NCBI GenBank assembly: GCA_902618015.1
Contig: CACMYX010000004.1
Coordinates: 124,001 to 188,000, forward strand
Source: an uncultured Alphaproteobacteria bacterium
Lineage (GTDB): Bacteria; Pseudomonadota; Alphaproteobacteria; HIMB59; GCA-002718135
Reading direction: 5' to 3'
DNA: 64,000 nt
Shown here in pieces: positions 60,258 through 64,000 of the stretch. The position numbers and the translations under genes were made by a program. Below the pieces are notes generated by a model. The model had not been told where the DNA came from, did not search any database, and was given only the letters and a program-made list of their open reading frames with translations. Numbering within the stretch: the first letter of the stretch is position 1; the number at the start of each line of letters is the position of its first letter.

Positions 60258-61262
60258 ATGAAAGTTGCAATAAATGGATTTGGGAGAATTGGAAAACTGG
60301 TTTTTAGAGCTTTATTAGAAAAAAATCCTAAAGATATAAATATTGTAGCTATTAATGAACTAGGAAGTGTTGAAAGCAGTGCTCACTTACTAAAATATGA
60401 CAGTGTACACGGTATTCTTAAAGATGAGATTAGTTCAATCAAAAATGGATTAAAAATTGGTAAACATAAAATTAATTTTTATTCCGAAAGAGATCCAAAT
60501 AACCTTCCTTGGAAATCACTCAAGGTAGATGTTGTTCTTGAATGTAGTGGTGTTTTTACTTCAAAAGAAAAAGCGATTTCTCATTTAAATGCAGGGGCAA
60601 AAAAAGTTATTATTTCAGCACCAGCTTCAAATGTAGATGCCACAATAGTTCAAGGTGTAAATAACGATACCATTAAAAAAAATCATAACGTAATTTCAAA
60701 CGGATCTTGTACTACTAACTGTCTTGCTCCTTTAGCTATGGTTCTTGATGAAAAATTAGGAATTGAAAGTGGTTTCATGACAACAATTCATAGTTACACA
60801 GGTGATCAAAGAACTGTAGATCAAACCCATTCTGACTTTAGAAGAGCAAGGGCTGCAGCTGAGTCAATGATACCGACATCTACAGGAGCGGCAAAGGCTT
60901 TGAGTCTAGTGTTACCAAAATTAAAAGGTAAACTAGATGGGACAGCTATTAGAGTGCCTACTCCAAATGTCTCACTTATAGATCTTACATTTGTAAGTAA
61001 GAAAAAAACTAGCCCAGAAAAAATTAATTCTATAGTTCTCCAAGCTTCAAAAACTAAAAAATTAAATGGCATTCTAACAACAAACTCATTGCCTTTAGTT
61101 TCAATCGATTTTAATCATAATTCAAGCAGTTCTGTGTTTGATATGAGTCAAACACAAGTTGTCAAAGATAAATTCTGTAGAGTTTTATCTTGGTATGATA
61201 ATGAATGGGGATTTTCAAATAGAATGGTAGACACTATGGTTAATCTTAAAAAATTTATTTAG
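60258..61262 (+). CDS. gap: Glyceraldehyde-3-phosphate dehydrogenase
   Basis: Class I phosphorylating GAPDH. The 334 residues have the Rossmann start KVAINGFGRIGK, the catalytic Cys151 in SNGSCTTNCLAPLA, THSDFRRARAAAESMIPT, and the C-terminal WYDNEWGFSNRM. The ribosome-binding site AAAAGGAG is ideal. In related genomes pgk and fba usually follow; here an unknown GTG-start gene overlaps the stop by one base instead. Confidence 0.97.
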   Translation: MKVAINGFGRIGKLVFRALLEKNPKDINIVAINELGSVESSAHLLKYDSVHGILKDEISSIKNGLKIGKHKINFYSERDPNNLPWKSLKVDVVLECSGVFTSKEKAISHLNAGAKKVIISAPASNVDATIVQGVNNDTIKKNHNVISNGSCTTNCLAPLAMVLDEKLGIESGFMTTIHSYTGDQRTVDQTHSDFRRARAAAESMIPTSTGAAKALSLVLPKLKGKLDGTAIRVPTPNVSLIDLTFVSKKKTSPEKINSIVLQASKTKKLNGILTTNSLPLVSIDFNHNSSSSVFDMSQTQVVKDKFCRVLSWYDNEWGFSNRMVDTMVNLKKFI

Positions 61263-61660
61263 TGCCTAAAAAAATTTGTTTTGCAGTATCTACGCTAACA
61301 CAAATTGAAAATTTAATAAAATTTCGAAAATCAAAGTTCAAAACTACGACTATATTTATAAAATACTTTTTAATTAATGGTTTTGGGATAGAGTGGCTTA
61401 GAACGTTAATAAACCATATTAAAAATAAATATAAGACACACAATATTAAGTTTTTTATCGACTCGGGATATGATCAAGGTCTTAGTATATTATTAACTCA
61501 CGAAAATATTGATTATTTAAAATTAAAAAATAATAAAATCATCTTAAATAAAATTAATCAAATTGCTAAAAAAAATAAGGTTTTATTAAATCCAACTTTT
61601 GATGTAGTAGATCTTACGAAAATTAAAAATATACAAAAAACACTTAAGATAAAACTATGA
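61262..61660 (+). CDS. Conserved-looking protein of unknown function between gap and efp
   Basis: Not recognised. The 132 residues start with GTG at 61262, overlapping the gap stop by one base, and end 4 bases into efp. The centre reads FFIDSGYDQGLSILLTH, a D-x-G-x-x-x-G-x-x-x-x-L pattern like that of short unknown proteins found beside fba/efp in other alphaproteobacteria, but without a known active site. It is rich in Lys and Asn. No signal or membrane segment is clear. The coupled overlaps argue that it is a real gene. Confidence 0.65.
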   Translation: MPKKICFAVSTLTQIENLIKFRKSKFKTTTIFIKYFLINGFGIEWLRTLINHIKNKYKTHNIKFFIDSGYDQGLSILLTHENIDYLKLKNNKIILNKINQIAKKNKVLLNPTFDVVDLTKIKNIQKTLKIKL

Positions 61661-62226
61661 AAATAGATGGGAATGAAATTAAAGTTGGAAATATTTTAGA
61701 GATTAATAACAAACTTTGGAAAGTTTTGAAAACTCAGCATACTCAACCAGGAAAGGGTGGTGCCTACTTACAGGCTGAACTTAAAGAAATAAGAGAAGGT
61801 ACTAAAATGAATACTAGGTTTAGATCATCAGAAACAGTAGAAAGAGCTATCCTTGATGAAAAAGAATTTCAATATCTTTATGATGATAATAATAATTTTA
61901 TATTCATGGATAAACAAACTTATGAACAAATAGAACTTGGCTCAGACATATTAACTGAGGACCAATCAAAATTTTTAGTTGAGAATAGTAATGTTATTAT
62001 TAATTTCTATAATGAAAAACCAGTCGGAATTGAATTGCCTGATACTGTAGAATTAACTGTTGTAGAAACTGAAGGTGTTGTAAAAGGTCAAACAGCTGCT
62101 TCGTCATATAAACCTGCTACTTTAGAAAAGAATATCAAAACATCTGTACCTCAATTTATTACAATTAATGATAAAATAGTAATAAGTACAATCGACGGTA
62201 GTTATATCGAAAAATCAAAAAATTAA
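61657..62226 (+). CDS. efp: Elongation factor P
   Basis: Rescues ribosomes stalled on polyproline. The 189 residues contain the KOW-like domain I with the loop HTQPGKGGAYLQAELKEI, where Lys33 is the lysine modified by EpmA/EpmB in species that have them, and the C-terminal GVVKGQTAASSYKPATL signature. Lys33 with neighbouring Gly fits the lysylated type. It overlaps both neighbours by 1-4 bases. Confidence 0.97.
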   Translation: MKIDGNEIKVGNILEINNKLWKVLKTQHTQPGKGGAYLQAELKEIREGTKMNTRFRSSETVERAILDEKEFQYLYDDNNNFIFMDKQTYEQIELGSDILTEDQSKFLVENSNVIINFYNEKPVGIELPDTVELTVVETEGVVKGQTAASSYKPATLEKNIKTSVPQFITINDKIVISTIDGSYIEKSKN

Positions 62227-63002
62227 TGCAGCCTGCTGTAATTAATATCTTTGAAAAGGCAGTAAAAAAAGCTGGTAAAATATTATTAAGAGATTTTGGA
62301 GAATTAGAAAATTTACAAATACAATCTAAATCAGTTGGAGATTTTGTAACAAATGCAGATATTAAAGTAGAAAAAACAATTTTAGAAACTCTAAAATATT
62401 ATTATCCAAATTATACTTATATAACTGAAGAAACTGGTGAAATAAAAGGTGATGAAAATACAATTATTATTGACCCAATTGATGGAACCTCAAATTTTAT
62501 ACATGGAATACCACATGTTGGAATTATCGTTGCTAAAATGTCAAATAATGAAATCACAGACGGAGTGATTTATAATCCAATTTTAAATGAATTTTTTTGG
62601 AGTTCTAAGGGTAAAGGTTCGTGGTGTAATAATAGTAGACTTAGAGTGTCAAACAGGCAAATTTTTTCAGATTGCTTGATAGGCACTGGTCTTCCCTTTG
62701 GAGAAAGAATTTATAAAAACTATTTAAGTGAGATTGATGAAATCCTAAAATCATCTGCAGGAATAAGAAGACTCGGTTCAGCAGGCCTTGATCTTGCTTA
62801 TGTTGCCTCTGGTAAATTAGATGGTTTTTGGGAAAAAGATCTAAATTTATGGGATGTTTCAACGGGCATTCTTTTAGTTAAAGAAGCTGGAGGAAAAATT
62901 TCTAAAATAGATGGAAATGCATGGGAGATAAATTCTCGTGATTTAGTTGCTTCAAATAATAAAATTCATAATGAATTAGTTAAAAAACTTACTTTACTTT
63001 GA
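62226..63002 (+). CDS. suhB: Inositol monophosphatase family protein (SuhB)
   Basis: Mg-dependent phosphatase; SuhB also assists rRNA transcription antitermination in E. coli. The 258 residues have ITEETGEIKG, the metal motif IIDPIDGTSNFIHGIP (about residues 80-95) and the C-terminal NLWDVSTGILLVKEAGG. The ATG overlaps the efp stop (TAATG). The efp-suhB pairing is usual in alphaproteobacteria. Confidence 0.94.
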   Translation: MQPAVINIFEKAVKKAGKILLRDFGELENLQIQSKSVGDFVTNADIKVEKTILETLKYYYPNYTYITEETGEIKGDENTIIIDPIDGTSNFIHGIPHVGIIVAKMSNNEITDGVIYNPILNEFFWSSKGKGSWCNNSRLRVSNRQIFSDCLIGTGLPFGERIYKNYLSEIDEILKSSAGIRRLGSAGLDLAYVASGKLDGFWEKDLNLWDVSTGILLVKEAGGKISKIDGNAWEINSRDLVASNNKIHNELVKKLTLL

Positions 63003-63026
63003 AATCTATATAAATATAAGACAGTC

Positions 63027-63254
63027 ATGAAAAAAGACATACATCCTAATTATCATGAAATAAACGTTGTTATGACTGATGGATCCACTTTTAAAACTAG
63101 ATCTACTTGGGGTAAAGAAGGTGATACTCTTAAATTAGAAATTGATTCTAAATCTCACCCTGCATGGACAGGTGGTAAAGCTGGTCTTAATGAATCTGAA
63201 GGACAAGTAGCTAGATTCCAAAAAAGATTTAAAGGTCTAAAAATTAATAAATAA
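63027..63254 (+). CDS. rpmE: 50S ribosomal protein L31 (cysteine-free type)
   Basis: Large-subunit protein L31 bridging to the small-subunit head. The 75 residues start [20 protein letters not shown] and contain the HPAWTGGK segment. There are no cysteines, so this is the zinc-independent form normal in alphaproteobacteria. Its stop is directly adjacent, with no base between, to the stop of the DUF1192 gene on the other strand. Confidence 0.96.
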   Translation: MKKDIHPNYHEINVVMTDGSTFKTRSTWGKEGDTLKLEIDSKSHPAWTGGKAGLNESEGQVARFQKRFKGLKINK

Positions 63255-63443
63255 TTATTTAAAAAATTTTTCAGCATTAAGTTTTAAATCTTTCTTCTTT
63301 TTTATCTCATCTTGAACTCTTAGTATTTCAGCTTGAAGTTCAGAAATATAGTTTTGTAAATCTTCAACACTGAAATCATCTAAATTTAATATTTTAACCG
63401 TCTTTTGTTTTTCATCTACTTCAAAAAAATCTGTCATAGTCAT
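63255..63443 (-). CDS. DUF1192 family protein
   Basis: A 62-residue small protein with the family layout: an N-terminal segment, LNLDDFSVEDLQNYISELQAE with a following helix (EILRVQDEIKKKK), and the closing AEKFFK. Function unknown. Members are widespread in alphaproteobacteria, often next to trcR/DUF1013, as here (44-base divergent gap). Two ATG codons (MTMT) are available; the difference is two residues. Confidence 0.8.
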   Translation of the reverse strand: MTMTDFFEVDEKQKTVKILNLDDFSVEDLQNYISELQAEILRVQDEIKKKKDLKLNAEKFFK

Positions 63444-63446
63444 ATT

Positions 63447-63474
63447 TTGTTATATATTATTTTTTGATTATATT
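63447..63474 (+). promoter_or_regulatory. Candidate promoter for trcR
   Basis: TTGTTA (63447-63452) and TATATT (63469-63474, 5 of 6 to consensus) are separated by 16 bases in the 44-base gap between the DUF1192 and trcR starts. Transcription would start near 63481, only about seven bases before the ATG. Confidence 0.4.
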
Positions 63475-63487
63475 ATATGAGCCAATT

Positions 63488-64000
63488 ATGAAATATCCTT
63501 TAATGCCAAAAGCAACAGCGATATGGTTAGTAGAAAATACGGCTTTAACGTTTGATCAGATAGCTGAATTCTGTGGATTACATGAATTAGAGGTTCAAGG
63601 AATTGCTGATGGAGAAGTTGCTGTCGGTATGAGAGGTTACGATCCAATTGATAATAATCAATTAACAAAAGAAGAAATTGAAAGATGTGAAAAAGATAAT
63701 GCAGCTCGTTTGAGTCTTATTAAATCTGATGTAATTGAAGATTTACCACCAAGAAAAAAAGATTCTAAATATACCCCACTTTCTTTAAGACAAGAAAAGC
63801 CATATGCTATTTTGTGGCTTATAAAAAGATATCCGACTGAATTAAGTAGTTCTCAAATTGCAAAACTTACCGGCTCTACAAAAAATACAGTAGAGGCTAT
63901 AAGAAATGGTACATACAGAGAAGCAGTTCTTGAGGCAAAGAGTCCAATGGATGTTGGTTTATGTACTTATAAGGATCTCGAAAGAACTTTAAATAGAACT
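63488..64000 (+). CDS. trcR: Cell-cycle transcriptional regulator TrcR (DUF1013), cut by window end
   Basis: DUF1013 family, described as a cell-cycle transcriptional regulator in alphaproteobacteria. The 171 residues visible open MKYPLMPKATAIWLVENTAL and contain a first helix-turn-helix (LTFDQIAEFCGLHELEVQGIA), GMRGYDPIDNNQLT, and a second (SSSQIAKLTGSTKNTVEAIR) with NGTYRE. All are family features. The frame is open to position 64000 and the final part of the gene is outside the window. Confidence 0.85.
   Translation, partial: MKYPLMPKATAIWLVENTALTFDQIAEFCGLHELEVQGIADGEVAVGMRGYDPIDNNQLTKEEIERCEKDNAARLSLIKSDVIEDLPPRKKDSKYTPLSLRQEKPYAILWLIKRYPTELSSSQIAKLTGSTKNTVEAIRNGTYREAVLEAKSPMDVGLCTYKDLERTLNRT

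Overview
The window comes from an AT-rich, very compact genome of the Alphaproteobacteria, most likely a free-living streamlined marine lineage (SAR11/Pelagibacter-like, HIMB59- or AEGEAN-169-like; the exact clade cannot be fixed from sequence reading alone). The alphaproteobacterial signs are a chain yebC–[nuclease]–tolQRAB–pal–cpoB–tilS–ftsH–glmM–hisZ–purA, a DUF1192 gene beside a trcR/DUF1013 gene, efp–suhB–rpmE, a TauE–TIGR02186–UspA cluster, cysteine-free L31, and S14 of the long zinc-free type. Streamlining shows in intergenic gaps that never exceed about 190 bases, many ATGA or TAATG stop/start overlaps, and convergent genes whose 3' ends overlap.

Layout. (1) 1-9968, minus strand: the str, S10 and spc ribosomal operons run together (rpsL, rpsG, fusA, then rpsJ to rplF, the last cut by the window edge), with no tuf copy between fusA and rpsJ. 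(2) 10076-21415, minus: secE-nusG-rplK-rplA-[L10 leader]-rplJ-rplL-rpoB-rpoC. (3) 21430-23998: tRNA-Trp, tuf, tRNA-Gly, tRNA-Tyr and tRNA-Thr on the minus strand, with an rlmB-type methyltransferase gene on the plus strand between tRNA-Tyr and tRNA-Thr. (4) 24049-32736: a formate dehydrogenase and molybdenum cofactor island: a fused FdsG/FdsB flavoprotein, FdsA, a tiny lipoprotein, TusA, MoeA, MobB, a lone TupB-like oxyanion permease, FdhD and MobA. (5) 32788-36491, plus: a YeiH-family transporter, a TauE/SafE permease, an unknown four-helix membrane protein, a TIGR02186 protein and a UspA protein, plausibly concerned with export of sulfite or related sulfur oxyanions. (6) 36496-43224: pyrE, a small cytidylyltransferase-like gene, pdxH, fabI, aroC, tlyA, xseB, a small membrane protein, rluD and rpoH. 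(7) 43210-58184, minus: purA, hisZ, glmM, ftsH, tilS, cpoB, pal, tolB, tolA, tolR, tolQ, a small PD-(D/E)XK nuclease, yebC, ymdB, a 5-formyl-THF cyclo-ligase, a zapA-like gene and a coiled-coil gene. (8) 58270-64000: tkt, gap, an unknown GTG-start gene, efp, suhB, rpmE, DUF1192 (minus), and trcR cut by the window end.

How it fits together: most of the window is core information processing and envelope machinery. The accessory metabolism is C1 and sulfur handling. FdsGB/FdsA would oxidise formate with NAD+; MoeA, MobA and MobB build its bis-MGD cofactor; FdhD, possibly fed by TusA, sulfurates it; TupB would be part of an oxyanion importer. The adjacent TauE and YeiH transporters would dispose of sulfur oxyanions.

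Points most worth a second look: an Hjc-like predicted Holliday-junction nuclease sitting where ruvC(AB) is normally found; an orphan TupB permease; the unknown member of the TauE cluster; an L10 leader RNA together with a corrected GTG start for rplJ; a tRNA-Thr with two stem mismatches; and divergent genes with overlapping start codons. I found no CRISPR array, insertion sequence, prophage or rRNA gene. No stretch over 300 bases lacks a gene.
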